From Staphylococcus simiae (GTDB taxonomy: Bacteria; Bacillota; Bacilli; Staphylococcales; Staphylococcaceae), in assembly GCF_017357005.1 (NCBI RefSeq), contig NZ_CP071589.1, positions 682,001-746,000 of the forward strand: a stretch of 64,000 bases of DNA. Direction: 5' to 3'. The position numbers and the translations under genes are program-made. Each line of letters starts with the position of its first letter. The first letter of the stretch is position 1. Positions 7,375 to 16,641 of this stretch are shown here, piece after piece. Below the pieces are notes generated by a model, which made no database searches, was not told the DNA's origin, and saw only the letters and a program-made list of their open reading frames with translations.

Positions 7375-8088
7375 TTAAACACCTTTCATATTACTCCACA
7401 ATAATGTATGTAGTTGTGGTAATACATAAACATCATTCATATCATTGCTATCGATGACCATATCAACTAATTGTTCATATCTGTGTAATAATTTAGCTGT
7501 ATGGTTTTCAACGTTATCAGCTAAATAGGGATTACCTACTTGAAGATAAAAAGGAATGTCTGGATAACGATGATGAATCATTTTGGCAAAATCAAAGTCA
7601 TTATCATCAAAAATAACAACTTTTAGATTTAATGATGACTTGACACATTGTGAAATAACTTCGTCTAATTTTGCTAAATCTGGTGTCATTGAAGAACTTG
7701 GAGGTTTAGGGCTAATCGTTAAATCATCAATCTGTGTCATCCATGGTTGAAATTTACTACCTTGCGTTTCAAGAGCAGAAACAATACCTTTGGCGTCAAA
7801 TAAATCGACCAATTCTTGTATACCTTTAATTAAAGCGGGGTTGCCGTCAGAAATAGTTACATGGTTAAATCTATCTCCACCAACTTTGACTAATTGATCA
7901 TATATTTCTTCAGCAGTCATCAATTGAATATCATCTTTTGCACTGCCATCCCATGTAAATGCTGAATCGCACCAACTACAACGATAATCACAACCTGCAG
8001 TTCTGACAAACATGGTTTTACGCCCAATAACACGACCTTCACCTTGAATTGTTGGTCCGAATATTTCTAATACTGGAACTTTAGCCAT
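7375..8088 (-). CDS. queE: 7-carboxy-7-deazaguanine synthase QueE (radical SAM)
   Basis: 237 residues. It converts 6-carboxy-tetrahydropterin to 7-carboxy-7-deazaguanine in the preQ0/queuosine pathway. The [4Fe-4S] cysteines are C33, C37 and C40 in GCDYRCSWCD, the CxxxCxxC radical-SAM signature; GPTIQGEG near the N-terminus and the glycine-rich TISDGNPAL fit the QueE family. Start chosen at MAKVPVLEIF, with AAAGGAG about 11 bases upstream, rather than the longer open frame that reaches into queD. It overlaps queD by eight bases: operon queC-queD-queE. Confidence 0.95.
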   Translation of the reverse strand: MAKVPVLEIFGPTIQGEGRVIGRKTMFVRTAGCDYRCSWCDSAFTWDGSAKDDIQLMTAEEIYDQLVKVGGDRFNHVTISDGNPALIKGIQELVDLFDAKGIVSALETQGSKFQPWMTQIDDLTISPKPPSSSMTPDLAKLDEVISQCVKSSLNLKVVIFDDNDFDFAKMIHHRYPDIPFYLQVGNPYLADNVENHTAKLLHRYEQLVDMVIDSNDMNDVYVLPQLHTLLWSNMKGV

Positions 8089-8512
8089 GGTATTGTTTAC
8101 GCTCCTTTGGTCTAAATACAACGTAACTTGTTGGTGTTTCACGTAAATATACTTGAACACATTGTGGGTGATTGTCTCTAGTATTTAATTCTTCTTGTAC
8201 GATACTATATATTTTTTGTGCTACTACTTCAGTAGAAGGTGTCTGACCTTCAAAGGCAGGTAATTGATTTAATAAATCATGGTCAAATTGATCATGAATT
8301 AATTTTTTTAAATAACTAAAATTAACTAAAAAACCATTATGATCTAATTCATCACCAGCAATAGTCAAGTTTACAAAATAAGTATGTCCATGAGTACGCA
8401 TACATTTGCCAGCATCTTGACTAGGAATAAAATGAGCAGCAGAAAAATTAAAATCTTTATTAAGTTCAAATTGAAAAGGGTGATCAGTACTTGGATAAAT
8501 TTGTTGTAGCAT
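8081..8512 (-). CDS. queD: 6-carboxy-5,6,7,8-tetrahydropterin synthase QueD
   Basis: 143 residues of the 6-pyruvoyl-tetrahydropterin synthase fold. Zinc-ligand histidines are seen in FSAAHFI and RTHGHTYFV, and the catalytic Cys in GKCMRTHGH. It makes 6-carboxy-tetrahydropterin from dihydroneopterin triphosphate, the first committed step to 7-deazaguanines. Two bases separate it from the queC stop. The length is usual for bacterial QueD with a small N-terminal extension (MLQQIYPSTDHPFQFE). Confidence 0.95.
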   Translation of the reverse strand: MLQQIYPSTDHPFQFELNKDFNFSAAHFIPSQDAGKCMRTHGHTYFVNLTIAGDELDHNGFLVNFSYLKKLIHDQFDHDLLNQLPAFEGQTPSTEVVAQKIYSIVQEELNTRDNHPQCVQVYLRETPTSYVVFRPKERKQYHG

Positions 8513-8514
8513 AA

Positions 8515-9186
8515 TTATTTAGCTCCTTTTCTTTCTAGATATTGTGTTAAACCACGTTGACGTAACTGACATGATGGGCATTTACCACAACCATCACCAA
8601 TAACACCGTTATAACAAGTAATCGTGTTGTTACGAATATAATCTAAGACACCTAATTCATCACTAAGTTCCCATGTAGCAGCTTTGTCTAGCCACATAAG
8701 AGGTGTATGGATGACAAAGTCCCTGTCCATAGCAAGACTTAAAGTAACATTCATAGATTTAATAAAGTTATCACGACAATCTGGGTAACCAGAAAAATCT
8801 GTTTCACACACACCGGTAATGATATGTTTGGCATCAATTTGATAAGCTAACGCTCCAGCGAAAGATAAGAATAATAAGTTGCGGGCAGGGACAAAAGTAT
8901 TAGGGATACCATCTTCATTATTACTGATTTCCATATCATGATTAGTTAAAGCATTAGGTGTAAGTTGAGACAATAATGACATATCTAAAACATGGTGTTT
9001 TAAACATTGTTCTTCAGCTATTTGTTTGGCAACTTCAATTTCGCTATCGTGTCTTTGTCCATAATTAAACGTTACGAGTTCGACATCTTTAAAATGTTTT
9101 TTAGCATAAAATAAGCAAGTTGTACTATCTTGACCGCCACTAAATACTACGAGTGCTTTTTCATTTTGCAATACGCTTTCTGTCAT
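8515..9186 (-). CDS. queC: 7-cyano-7-deazaguanine synthase QueC
   Basis: 223 residues. An ATP-dependent ligase turning 7-carboxy-7-deazaguanine plus ammonia into preQ0. The N-terminal PP-loop is in [12 protein letters not shown], and a four-Cys zinc site lies near the C-terminus ([16 protein letters not shown]). It is first in the queCDE operon, behind a preQ1 riboswitch and terminator, so expression should fall when preQ1 is plentiful. RBS AGGAGC lies upstream of the ATG. Confidence 0.96.
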   Translation of the reverse strand: MTESVLQNEKALVVFSGGQDSTTCLFYAKKHFKDVELVTFNYGQRHDSEIEVAKQIAEEQCLKHHVLDMSLLSQLTPNALTNHDMEISNNEDGIPNTFVPARNLLFLSFAGALAYQIDAKHIITGVCETDFSGYPDCRDNFIKSMNVTLSLAMDRDFVIHTPLMWLDKAATWELSDELGVLDYIRNNTITCYNGVIGDGCGKCPSCQLRQRGLTQYLERKGAK

Positions 9187-9261
9187 AGTTATCGCTCCTA
9201 TAAATTTTAGAATAAATTATAATATCAAAGTTTGTTTTCGTTAAAATGTCTTTTAGTACAA

Positions 9262-9292
9262 TAAAAAAAGCCTATCTCCATAAAAGATAGAC
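9262..9292 (-). terminator. Terminator of the preQ1 riboswitch expression platform
   Basis: Minus strand: GTCTATCTTTTATGGAGATA then GGC and a run of seven T. The stem pairs CTATCT with AGATAG. It lies between the aptamer and queC, about 75 bases before the start codon, as expected for a ligand-induced transcription-off switch. Confidence 0.85.
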
Positions 9293-9359
9293 GAAAGAAA
9301 TGGTTTACTTCTATAATATAAATAATAGTAGTACCAACAAAAGTTTTTAATTTCAATGT

Positions 9360-9396
9360 CTAGTTTTTTATAGAGGGTTTCAGCTAGGAACCTCTG
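9360..9396 (-). promoter_or_regulatory. preQ1-I riboswitch aptamer
   Basis: The minus strand reads AGAGGTTCCTAGCTGAAACC then CTCTATAAAAAACTAG. AGAGG pairs with CCTCT (P1), and the A-rich tail with CTAG folds back into the loop, matching the class I preQ1 aptamer known from B. subtilis queC. It sits 174 bases upstream of queC and is followed by a terminator. Confidence 0.95.
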
Positions 9397-9420
9397 AATA
9401 TTATTTTAGTTACGTTGATT

Positions 9421-9449
9421 AGAATAAACTATCTATCTATGAAAATCAA
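9421..9449 (-). promoter_or_regulatory. Sigma-A promoter of queCDE
   Basis: On the minus strand, TTGATT (9449-9444), a 17-base spacer, then TATTCT (9426-9421). It would start transcription about 15-20 bases before the preQ1 aptamer. Confidence 0.7.
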
Positions 9450-9521
9450 GGTTGCTTAATGATGATATTAAGTATTACTAATTAAAATGGTAATAAATAA
9501 TGAACAAAGTGGGAGTTTAAA

Positions 9522-10115
9522 ATGATTATAGTTATAGATAACAATGATTCATTTACATATAATTTAATAGACTATTTTGCTACTCAAACTAAAGAAAATA
9601 TTGAAGTCATATCAATTAATGAACTATCACTATCTTATCTACAACATCATATACCAAGTGCTATTGTTATTTCACCTGGACCGGGTAAGCCAGAAGATTA
9701 TCCTATTTTGTATGATGTATTATCAATGTTTGCTAATGATATCCCAATTCTAGGTGTCTGTTTAGGGTTTCAAATTTTATATACATATTTTGGTGGAGAT
9801 GTTATATGTAATAATTATCCTGTGCATGGTGAAACAACAGCTATTCAACATAATAATCATGGATTATTTCAAGGGTTACCACAAGACTTTAATGCTATGA
9901 GATATCATTCATTAATGGCTGATATTGAAACATTGCCTCCAGATATCATTGTTACAGCCCGAAATAAAGATAATGTGATTATGGGAATTGCTCATAATTA
10001 TTTACCATTATATGGTTTGCAATATCACCCAGAGTCCATTCTTAGTGAATTTGGACATGAACAGATTAAATTGTTTTTGCAGGAGGTAGAGCACGCTGAT
10101 GACGATAATATTTAA
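9522..10115 (+). CDS. pabA: Aminodeoxychorismate/anthranilate synthase glutaminase subunit
   Basis: 197-residue class I glutamine amidotransferase. The catalytic triad is visible: Cys80 in GVCLGFQ, and H169 and E171 in YHPES; the oxyanion motif SPGPGKPED is near residue 51. It supplies ammonia to PabB for 4-amino-4-deoxychorismate synthesis. PabA and TrpG cannot be told apart by sequence alone, but the overlap with pabB and then pabC points to folate. RBS GTGGGAG about seven bases upstream. Confidence 0.94.
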   Translation: MIIVIDNNDSFTYNLIDYFATQTKENIEVISINELSLSYLQHHIPSAIVISPGPGKPEDYPILYDVLSMFANDIPILGVCLGFQILYTYFGGDVICNNYPVHGETTAIQHNNHGLFQGLPQDFNAMRYHSLMADIETLPPDIIVTARNKDNVIMGIAHNYLPLYGLQYHPESILSEFGHEQIKLFLQEVEHADDDNI

Positions 10116-11250
10116 TTACCGCTATTATATTAATGAAGACGACTATGAAACTTATCATTTAACATGTCATGAATATGTTAATAAATGTGTTGCTCAATCA
10201 TTGGCATCGGTTGCAGAAGTTGTAAACTTTGCTGAACAGCAACAACGACTTGGAAGATATGTTGCAATGTATCTTAGTTATGAAGCGGCTCAACATTTTA
10301 ATGCCAATATGGCCACATATAATTTACAGCAGGATGAAGTATATGCTGTAGCCTATAGCTTTGACAAAGTGGAATGGCAACCAAGTGATAATAGCCATAA
10401 AGTCATACGTAAGCCTAAACATCAATTTGCTTTTGAAACGTCACAATTAACTATGATGAATAATATTAAGCAGATTCAACAAGCTATTGTTGAAGGAAAT
10501 ACTTATCAAGTTAATTATACGACGAGATTAGTTGATCGTATCATTTATCCAATCTCTGAATTGTATTATAATTTAACACAAGAAAGTAACGGTAATTATA
10601 CAGTACTAATGGACACTGATGAAGTTAAAGTTGCTTCCATTTCTCCGGAGTTATTTTTTCAAAAAGGAGACTTTAAAAGTCAAAGCAACATGATAGTAAG
10701 TAAACCAATGAAAGGTACTATGCCAAGAGGAAAAACAGCTCAAGAAGATGAAAAGAACTATAAAACATTGGCAAATTCAACGAAGGATCAAGCAGAGAAT
10801 GTCATGATTGTTGATTTATTACGTAACGATATTTCTAGAATTGCTAAACAAGGAACTATTGCAGTATATAAATTATTTTTTATAGAACAGTATAAGACAG
10901 TTTTTCAAATGACTTCGATGGTGTGTGGCCAACTTTTTAACAATCAACAATTACATCATATTTTGACTGCGCTATTTCCATGCGGTTCGATTACAGGTGC
11001 ACCTAAATTAAATACGATGAAATACATTCGCTCATTAGAAACTTCCGTGAGATCGATATACTGTGGGACAATAGGATTATTATTACCTACACGAGATGCG
11101 AGGATGATTTTCAATATTCCAATTCGCACGATTGAGTATCGCAATAATCAAGCTATATACGGTGTTGGTGCAGGTATCACAATAAATTCTGTAGCCGAGG
11201 ATGAAGTGCAAGAATTTTATGATAAAACGAAGCTTTTGGAGATGTTATAA
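10099..11250 (+). CDS. pabB: Aminodeoxychorismate synthase component I
   Basis: 383 residues, chorismate-binding family. Key blocks: IVEGNTYQVNYTTRL (about 133-148), KPMKGTMPRGKT, VDLLRNDISRIAKQG, PCGSITGAPKLNTMK and the C-terminal GVGAGITINSVAEDE. It combines chorismate with ammonia from PabA. It is shorter than E. coli PabB because of a compact N-terminal domain, as in other staphylococci. The start overlaps pabA by 17 bases with AGGAGG upstream, and the stop overlaps the pabC start by one base, so the three genes are translationally coupled. Confidence 0.94.
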   Translation: MTIIFNYRYYINEDDYETYHLTCHEYVNKCVAQSLASVAEVVNFAEQQQRLGRYVAMYLSYEAAQHFNANMATYNLQQDEVYAVAYSFDKVEWQPSDNSHKVIRKPKHQFAFETSQLTMMNNIKQIQQAIVEGNTYQVNYTTRLVDRIIYPISELYYNLTQESNGNYTVLMDTDEVKVASISPELFFQKGDFKSQSNMIVSKPMKGTMPRGKTAQEDEKNYKTLANSTKDQAENVMIVDLLRNDISRIAKQGTIAVYKLFFIEQYKTVFQMTSMVCGQLFNNQQLHHILTALFPCGSITGAPKLNTMKYIRSLETSVRSIYCGTIGLLLPTRDARMIFNIPIRTIEYRNNQAIYGVGAGITINSVAEDEVQEFYDKTKLLEML

Positions 11251-11858
11251 TGCAATTATTTGAAACAATGAAAATAGACCATGGGGATATTCCAAGATTG
11301 GAATATCATACACAACGTATACAACAGTCAAGTCAGCAATTAGGCTTTACATTTAATCTTGAAGATTGGAACAATTTGATATCATTATTAAAAGTAAACT
11401 ATGTACAAGGAATTTATCGTTTAAAAATTTCATTGAATAGACAAGGTGAGTTTGATTATATAGCTGCACCGGTAGCATATAAGGAAATGTTTACAGCTCA
11501 ATTTGAAAAGGCAAGTCAGCATGTACCAAGGGAAATTGTTACAAACAAGACAACTAATAGAAAGCATTTAGCACATATGCATATGACAGATTTAATATTA
11601 CTATATGATAATAAAGGGAAAATATTAGAATTTGATATTGGTAATATAGTTATAGAAGAGAATGGTATGTGGTATACACCAATCTATGAAGAAGACTTTT
11701 TAAAAGGATGTATGCGACAACAATTAATCGATAATGAACAAGTACAAGAGAAAAATTACTTCAAAAACGATTTAATTAAAAAAATAAAAAGTGACACAGT
11801 TCGCATATATCTTATTAATAGCTTAAGAGAGGTTGCCGAGGTCAGTATTAACATTTAA
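11250..11858 (+). CDS. pabC: 4-amino-4-deoxychorismate lyase-like PLP enzyme
   Basis: 202 residues of the fold-type IV aminotransferase family, releasing pyruvate from aminodeoxychorismate to give p-aminobenzoate. The likely PLP lysine is in TNRKHLAHM, the usual ILEGSISNIF-type motif appears as ILEFDIGNIVI, and LKGCMRQQLI is the C-terminal cofactor loop. It is somewhat short for the family (about 200 against 270), with a compact N-terminal lobe. The ATG overlaps the pabB stop (TAATG). The product is supported by context as much as by motifs. Confidence 0.85.
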   Translation: MQLFETMKIDHGDIPRLEYHTQRIQQSSQQLGFTFNLEDWNNLISLLKVNYVQGIYRLKISLNRQGEFDYIAAPVAYKEMFTAQFEKASQHVPREIVTNKTTNRKHLAHMHMTDLILLYDNKGKILEFDIGNIVIEENGMWYTPIYEEDFLKGCMRQQLIDNEQVQEKNYFKNDLIKKIKSDTVRIYLINSLREVAEVSINI

Positions 11859-11884
11859 AATTAATATTAAATATCTAACTAGTA

Positions 11885-12050
11885 GAGTATGAGACAAAAA
11901 AGATTCAATAAGAAAATTTTGCGATTGGCAGTACCTGTCTGTATTATGAAATGTTGATAAATCAACATTTTATAATGTTAGTCAGTCTTGCCAGAGTGGG
12001 ATCACGAAATGACTTGTTTAGGAACAATTATTTCTGTCCTACTCCCATGG
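11885..12050 (+). repeat. Dispersed intergenic repeat R1, copy c
   Basis: Starts GAGTATGAGACAAAAAAG, with TTGGCAGTACCTGTCTG, ATAAATCAACATTTTA, AGTCAGTCTTGCCAGAGTGG, and ends AACAATTATTTCTGTCCTAC then CTCCCATGG. Same order of blocks as 3105-3268. Its right end abuts the ribosome-binding site of the next small gene. Confidence 0.85.
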
Positions 12051-12059
12051 GAGTATATT

Positions 12060-12266
12060 ATGACAATATTGTTTATGTTATTAATTATTATAATGACATA
12101 TTTTAGTCGACGAATGGTTAATCATTTGATGGATCAACAACATATATATCAAGCACGAATTGTAGCTACAATAGTTACTATAGTTTGTTGTGTCTTTGTT
12201 TATTTATTAATTCAAGCGATGATGCCATATATGATAAAAATTATGGATTTATTTTATCATTCATAA
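12060..12266 (+). CDS. Small two-helix membrane protein
   Basis: 68 residues from the ATG at 12060, which has GGGAG six bases upstream. Two hydrophobic helices (about 2-15, LFMLLIIIMTYF, and 36-58, ATIVTIVCCVFVYLLI..) flank a short positive segment, SRRMVNHLMDQQHIYQAR. No family recognised. An upstream in-frame start would lie inside the R1 repeat and is unlikely. It is alone between pabC and pxpB and the same strand as both. Confidence 0.65.
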   Translation: MTILFMLLIIIMTYFSRRMVNHLMDQQHIYQARIVATIVTIVCCVFVYLLIQAMMPYMIKIMDLFYHS

Positions 12267-12357
12267 CTATTGATAATTAGCGCTAAGTATCAAGACAATA
12301 GCAAATATATGTATCTTAAGTTTTATAACGTAATGAAAATGATGATGAGGTGACATA

Positions 12358-13074
12358 ATGAAAATATATAGCCAAGGAGACCAAGCTATAGTAATTGCCA
12401 TAGAAAAAGAAGTTTCTAAAAGTTTAACTGAAGATCTATTAACATTACGTGACTATTTAGTTAAACAAAACTATCCGTTTATTACAGAAATTGTACCAAC
12501 AGAGTCTGATATGATGATTTGCTATGATGCTAGAGACATGATTAAACATCATAATATACAATCACCATTCTTATATATGAAGGCATTAGTAGAGTCGATT
12601 CATTTAGATATTAAACATGACTTTAATAGCCAAAGCGACATTGAAATACCGGTTATTTATGGCAGTACCTATGGTCCTGATTTAACACAATTATTAAAAG
12701 AATACAACATGTCTTTAGATACTTTTATAAACTTACATACCAATAGCCAATATTTTGTTTCTATGATGGGTTATTCACCAGGCTTCCCTTATTTAACAGG
12801 TATGAACAAAAAATTATTTGTTAATCATACGAGTAATCGCAAAAAATTTATTCCGGCTGGATCAGTTGTTATTGAAGGGAAAAAGTGTGGCATTGTGACA
12901 ACAGATACATATAATGACTGGCTTGTCATTGGTTTTACTCCTTTAACATTATTCAATCCTAATAATGATGATTTCGCGTTACTGAAGTTAGGAGATAACG
13001 TTAAATTTAAACAAATTAAAGAAAATGAAATAGAATTGGGAGCGTTTGATCATGTCAATCATAATAGAAAATAG
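12358..13074 (+). CDS. pxpB: 5-oxoprolinase subunit PxpB (KipI-like)
   Basis: 238 residues, carboxyltransferase C/D domain family (KipI, allophanate-hydrolase subunit 1). The signature MGYSPGFPYLTGM is at about 139-151 and the GSVVIEGKKCGIVTTDTYNDW block follows. With PxpC and the LamB/YcsF protein PxpA it forms the prokaryotic ATP-dependent 5-oxoprolinase that recycles pyroglutamate to glutamate. A pxpA is not in this window. RBS GAGGTG seven bases upstream. The end overlaps the pxpC start by 23 bases. Confidence 0.88.
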   Translation: MKIYSQGDQAIVIAIEKEVSKSLTEDLLTLRDYLVKQNYPFITEIVPTESDMMICYDARDMIKHHNIQSPFLYMKALVESIHLDIKHDFNSQSDIEIPVIYGSTYGPDLTQLLKEYNMSLDTFINLHTNSQYFVSMMGYSPGFPYLTGMNKKLFVNHTSNRKKFIPAGSVVIEGKKCGIVTTDTYNDWLVIGFTPLTLFNPNNDDFALLKLGDNVKFKQIKENEIELGAFDHVNHNRK

Positions 13075-14056
13075 TGGGTTATTTAGTAGCTTTCAAGACT
13101 TTGGCAGAAAAGGTTATGAACACGATGGCGTTATAGCGTGTGGTGCTTTAGATACATTGGCTCATGAAATTGCTAATCGTTTAGTTGCTAATGATAAACA
13201 CGAAGCTACACTTGAAATGACGAATAAAATGCCAACTATACGTTTTACAGAACCAACATTGATTGCTTTAGCTGGTGGACATGTCAAAGCCTATACAGAA
13301 AATATGGCTATACAACCTTATAAATTATATTTATTAGACGAAGGTGATGTACTCCGTTTTAAAGAGACGAGTTATACTTCTCGTGTATATTTAGCTGTAG
13401 GTGGAGGATTCAAACTTAGTTCTTGGTTAGGTTCTTACTCAACGGATTTTAACGTAAAAATTGGTGGTTTTTATGGAAGAAAATTACAAAATGGTGATCA
13501 AATAGAATTAAAACGAGACTATACGTCACGTCATTATAAACTATTTAAAAATTTAGCAGATACTAAGAAGACAGATTGGGGTATCGATGGCTATGCATTA
13601 TCATTTAATTATATGTCGGATGTATTCCATATCATTAAAAATAAAGGGACTCAAGATTTTAAAGAAGATGCCATTAATCGTTTTACAAAATATGATTACA
13701 AAGTAACGAGTAAAGCTAATCGTATGGGAATGATTCTTGAAGGTGAAAAAATTAAAGCTTTTTATGATGATATGCCGCCATATCAAACAGTAAAAAAAGG
13801 AACGATTCAAATAAAAAGAGATGGCACGCCAATTATTTTATTGAATGATCATTATACTTTAGGTAGCTATCCACAACTTGGTACTATTGCTAGCTATCAT
13901 TTAACTAAATTAGCACAAAAACCCCAAGGTGCTAGATTAAAGTTTCAATTTATAGATATTGAAACTGCTGAAAAGAACTTAGTTAAATATAGTAATTGGT
14001 TAAATCAACTATTTCATGGCATTGAATATAGAATGCAATTAGAGATGAATAAATAA
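13052..14056 (+). CDS. pxpC: 5-oxoprolinase subunit PxpC (KipA-like, biotin-dependent carboxyltransferase family)
   Basis: 334 residues, carboxyltransferase A/B domain (KipA, allophanate-hydrolase subunit 2). Motifs: FSSFQDFGRKGYEHDGV (about 8-24), the GGFYGRKLQNGDQIEL strand pair, and SKANRMGMILEG and GTPIILLNDHYTLGSYPQ near the C-terminus. Start placed at the ATG at 13052 with GGGAG nine bases upstream rather than the TTG two codons earlier. Works with PxpB; the pair is translationally coupled by overlap. Confidence 0.88.
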   Translation: MSIIIENSGLFSSFQDFGRKGYEHDGVIACGALDTLAHEIANRLVANDKHEATLEMTNKMPTIRFTEPTLIALAGGHVKAYTENMAIQPYKLYLLDEGDVLRFKETSYTSRVYLAVGGGFKLSSWLGSYSTDFNVKIGGFYGRKLQNGDQIELKRDYTSRHYKLFKNLADTKKTDWGIDGYALSFNYMSDVFHIIKNKGTQDFKEDAINRFTKYDYKVTSKANRMGMILEGEKIKAFYDDMPPYQTVKKGTIQIKRDGTPIILLNDHYTLGSYPQLGTIASYHLTKLAQKPQGARLKFQFIDIETAEKNLVKYSNWLNQLFHGIEYRMQLEMNK

Positions 14057-14428
14057 GTAATATATACTAATATACGCCTTGCGATTGATGTATTAAAAAT
14101 CATTTTAAAGTATGATTGAATAAGAAGGCATGCCAAAATATTTAGTCATTATATTAATTTATTTACATAGAAAAGTGTGTTTTTACTTGAATTTTGACTA
14201 AAATTACTCTATATTAATTAATTGAGCTATGTTTATTATTACAATTTGATTACAAAATAATATCAATAAATTAAACAATGACAAACTATTTTATAAGTTC
14301 TAACAGAACACGTCACATATTAGAGCATTTATATTTTTAATAATTAACATGTTGATGTTAAATCCGATCTTGTTAGATTATAACTAGATTAAGCGTATTT
14401 AATAATTAACATAACGGGGGAAAGAATT
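14057..14428 (+). promoter_or_regulatory. ltaS upstream region (372 bases without a gene)
   Basis: AT-rich. A possible sigma-A promoter for ltaS lies near the right end: TTGATG (about 14352-14357), 18 bases, GATTAT, which would give a leader of about 50 bases. A GGCATGCC palindrome occurs near 14127. I see no terminator for pxpC and no riboswitch. Confidence 0.35.
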
Positions 14429-16369
14429 ATGAGTCCACAAAAAAAGAAAATCAGTCTTTTTGCGTTCTTCATATTAACAGTTATTACAATCACTTTGAAG
14501 ACGTATTTTTCTTATTATGTTGATTTTTCTTTAGGTGTTAAAGGGTTAGTACAAAATTTAATTTTGTTAATGAACCCATATAGTTTAATAGCACTTGTAT
14601 TAAGTGTCTTCTTATTTTTTAAAGGAAAAAAAGCATTTTGGTTTATGTTTGTTGGTGGGTTCTTATTAACTTTCCTACTATATGCAAACGTTGTTTACTT
14701 TAGATTTTTCTCCGATTTTTTAACATTCAGTACACTAAATCAAGTGGGGAATGTTGAATCTATGGGAGGCGCAGTAAGTGCATCATTTAAATGGTATGAC
14801 TTTGTTTATTTCATAGACACTATAATTTATCTATTTGTACTTATTTTCCGTAGTAAATGGCTAGATACTAGAGCGTTCAGTAAGAAATTTGTACCAGTGG
14901 TAATGGCAACGGCTGTTGCTTTATTCTTCTTGAATTTAGCATTTGCAGAGACAGATAGACCAGAACTATTAACACGTACATTTGACCATAAGTATTTAGT
15001 TAAATATCTAGGACCATATAACTTTACTGTATATGATGGTGTTAAAACGATACAAAATAATCAACAAAAAGCATTAGCATCTGAAGATGATTTAACTAAA
15101 GTACTTAACTACACTAAACAAAAACATACACAACCAAATCCAGAGTATTATGGTGTGGCTAAGAAGAAAAATATCATTAAAATTCACTTAGAGAGTTTCC
15201 AAACGTTCTTAATCAACAAAAAGGTTAATGGTAAAGAAGTTACGCCATTCTTAAATAAATTATCAAGTGGTAATCAAGACTTTACGTATTTCCCTAATTT
15301 CTTCCACCAAACAGGACAAGGTAAAACTTCTGACTCAGAATTTACTATGGATAACAGTCTTTACGGTTTACCACAAGGTTCTGCTTTTTCATTAAAAGGT
15401 GACAATACGTATCAATCATTACCAGCTATTTTAGACCAAAAACAAGGCTATACATCTGATGTAATGCATGGTGACTACAAAACATTCTGGAATAGAGACC
15501 AAATTTATAAACATTTTGGTATTGATAAATTCTATGATGCTACTTATTATGATATGTCGGATGATAACGTAGTAAATTTAGGTTTGAAAGATAAAGTGTT
15601 CTTCAAAGATTCAGCGAATTATCAAGCGAAAATGAAGCAACCATTCTATTCACATTTAATTACGTTAACAAACCATTATCCATTCACTTTAGATGAAAAA
15701 GATGCATCAATTGAAAAACCTAATACTGGTGATTCTACTGTTGATGGATATATTCAAACAGCACACTACCTTGACCAAGCGTTGGAAGAATATGTTAATG
15801 ACTTGAAGAAAAAAGGTCTATATAAAGACTCTGTCATTATGATTTACGGTGACCACTATGGTATATCTGAAAATCATAATAATGCGATGGAAAAATTATT
15901 AGGTGAGAAAATTACACCAGCAAAATTTGCTGATTTAAATAGAACTGGTTTCTGGATTAAAATACCAGGCAAATCTGGTGGTATTAATAAAGAATATGCT
16001 GGCCAAGTTGATGTTATGCCAACAATATTACATTTAGTAGGTATTGACACTAAAAACTATCTCATGTTTGGAACGGATTTATTCTCTAAAGATCACAAAC
16101 AAGTTATTCCATTTAGAAATGGTGACTTTATTACTAAAGATTATAAATTTGTAAATGGTAAGATTTATTCAAATAAAGATAATGAACAATTAACAACTAA
16201 ACCTAAAGACTTTGATAAGAATAAAAATCAAGTCGAAAAAGATCTTGAAATGAGTGACAATGTCTTAAATGGAGATTTATTCAGATTTTATGATAATCCT
16301 GATTTCAAAAAAGTAAATCCAGCTAAATACAAATATGAAACTGGACCAAAAGGTAACGAAAAGAAATAA
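14429..16369 (+). CDS. ltaS: Lipoteichoic acid synthase LtaS
   Basis: 646 residues, the same length as S. aureus LtaS. Five N-terminal membrane helices (about 8-205) are followed by an extracellular sulfatase-fold domain. The catalytic Thr is in [11 protein letters not shown] (about 300), with metal ligands E in KIHLESFQ and D/H in [10 protein letters not shown]. The motif QKALASEDD carries the signal-peptidase cleavage site (after ALA, about 217) known from S. aureus. It polymerises glycerol phosphate from phosphatidylglycerol onto the glycolipid anchor. RBS GGGGGAAAG. It is a single-gene unit closed by a strong terminator. Confidence 0.98.
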   Translation: MSPQKKKISLFAFFILTVITITLKTYFSYYVDFSLGVKGLVQNLILLMNPYSLIALVLSVFLFFKGKKAFWFMFVGGFLLTFLLYANVVYFRFFSDFLTFSTLNQVGNVESMGGAVSASFKWYDFVYFIDTIIYLFVLIFRSKWLDTRAFSKKFVPVVMATAVALFFLNLAFAETDRPELLTRTFDHKYLVKYLGPYNFTVYDGVKTIQNNQQKALASEDDLTKVLNYTKQKHTQPNPEYYGVAKKKNIIKIHLESFQTFLINKKVNGKEVTPFLNKLSSGNQDFTYFPNFFHQTGQGKTSDSEFTMDNSLYGLPQGSAFSLKGDNTYQSLPAILDQKQGYTSDVMHGDYKTFWNRDQIYKHFGIDKFYDATYYDMSDDNVVNLGLKDKVFFKDSANYQAKMKQPFYSHLITLTNHYPFTLDEKDASIEKPNTGDSTVDGYIQTAHYLDQALEEYVNDLKKKGLYKDSVIMIYGDHYGISENHNNAMEKLLGEKITPAKFADLNRTGFWIKIPGKSGGINKEYAGQVDVMPTILHLVGIDTKNYLMFGTDLFSKDHKQVIPFRNGDFITKDYKFVNGKIYSNKDNEQLTTKPKDFDKNKNQVEKDLEMSDNVLNGDLFRFYDNPDFKKVNPAKYKYETGPKGNEKK

Positions 16370-16381
16370 TAAATATTCATT

Positions 16382-16420
16382 AAATCCGAATTGAGTGAAG
16401 AACTCAATTCGGATTTTTTT
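16382..16420 (+). terminator. Rho-independent terminator after ltaS
   Basis: AAATCCGAATTGAGT pairs with ACTCAATTCGGATTT (15 bp) around GAAGA, with a run of seven or eight T. Confidence 0.95.
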
Positions 16421-16502
16421 GGTTCTCTATTTTTCAATACTGATAAATAAAAAATGACTAATTTAAAGATAGTGATGTATTAGTCCAATTTGGGAGAGAA
16501 CC
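16421..16502. mobile_element. MITE-like inverted repeat R2 copy B (empty)
   Basis: 82 bp from GGTTCTCTATTTTTC to TTGGGAGAGAACC. The ends are inverted repeats (GGTTCTC..GAGAACC) and the arms match the two arms at 6184-6213 and 6499-6525, but no STAR units are between them. It lies directly after the ltaS terminator T-run. Confidence 0.65.
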
Positions 16503-16641
16503 TAAATTTAAAGTATTGTAAAACAATTTTTGAATATTGAAATAATGGGAAGTGCATCGATTTCAATTCATATTAAAAAGGTGTATAATATATAGAACTG
16601 ATTTAAGCACGTAGACATTTTATTAGTAAAGGAAGATGGAG

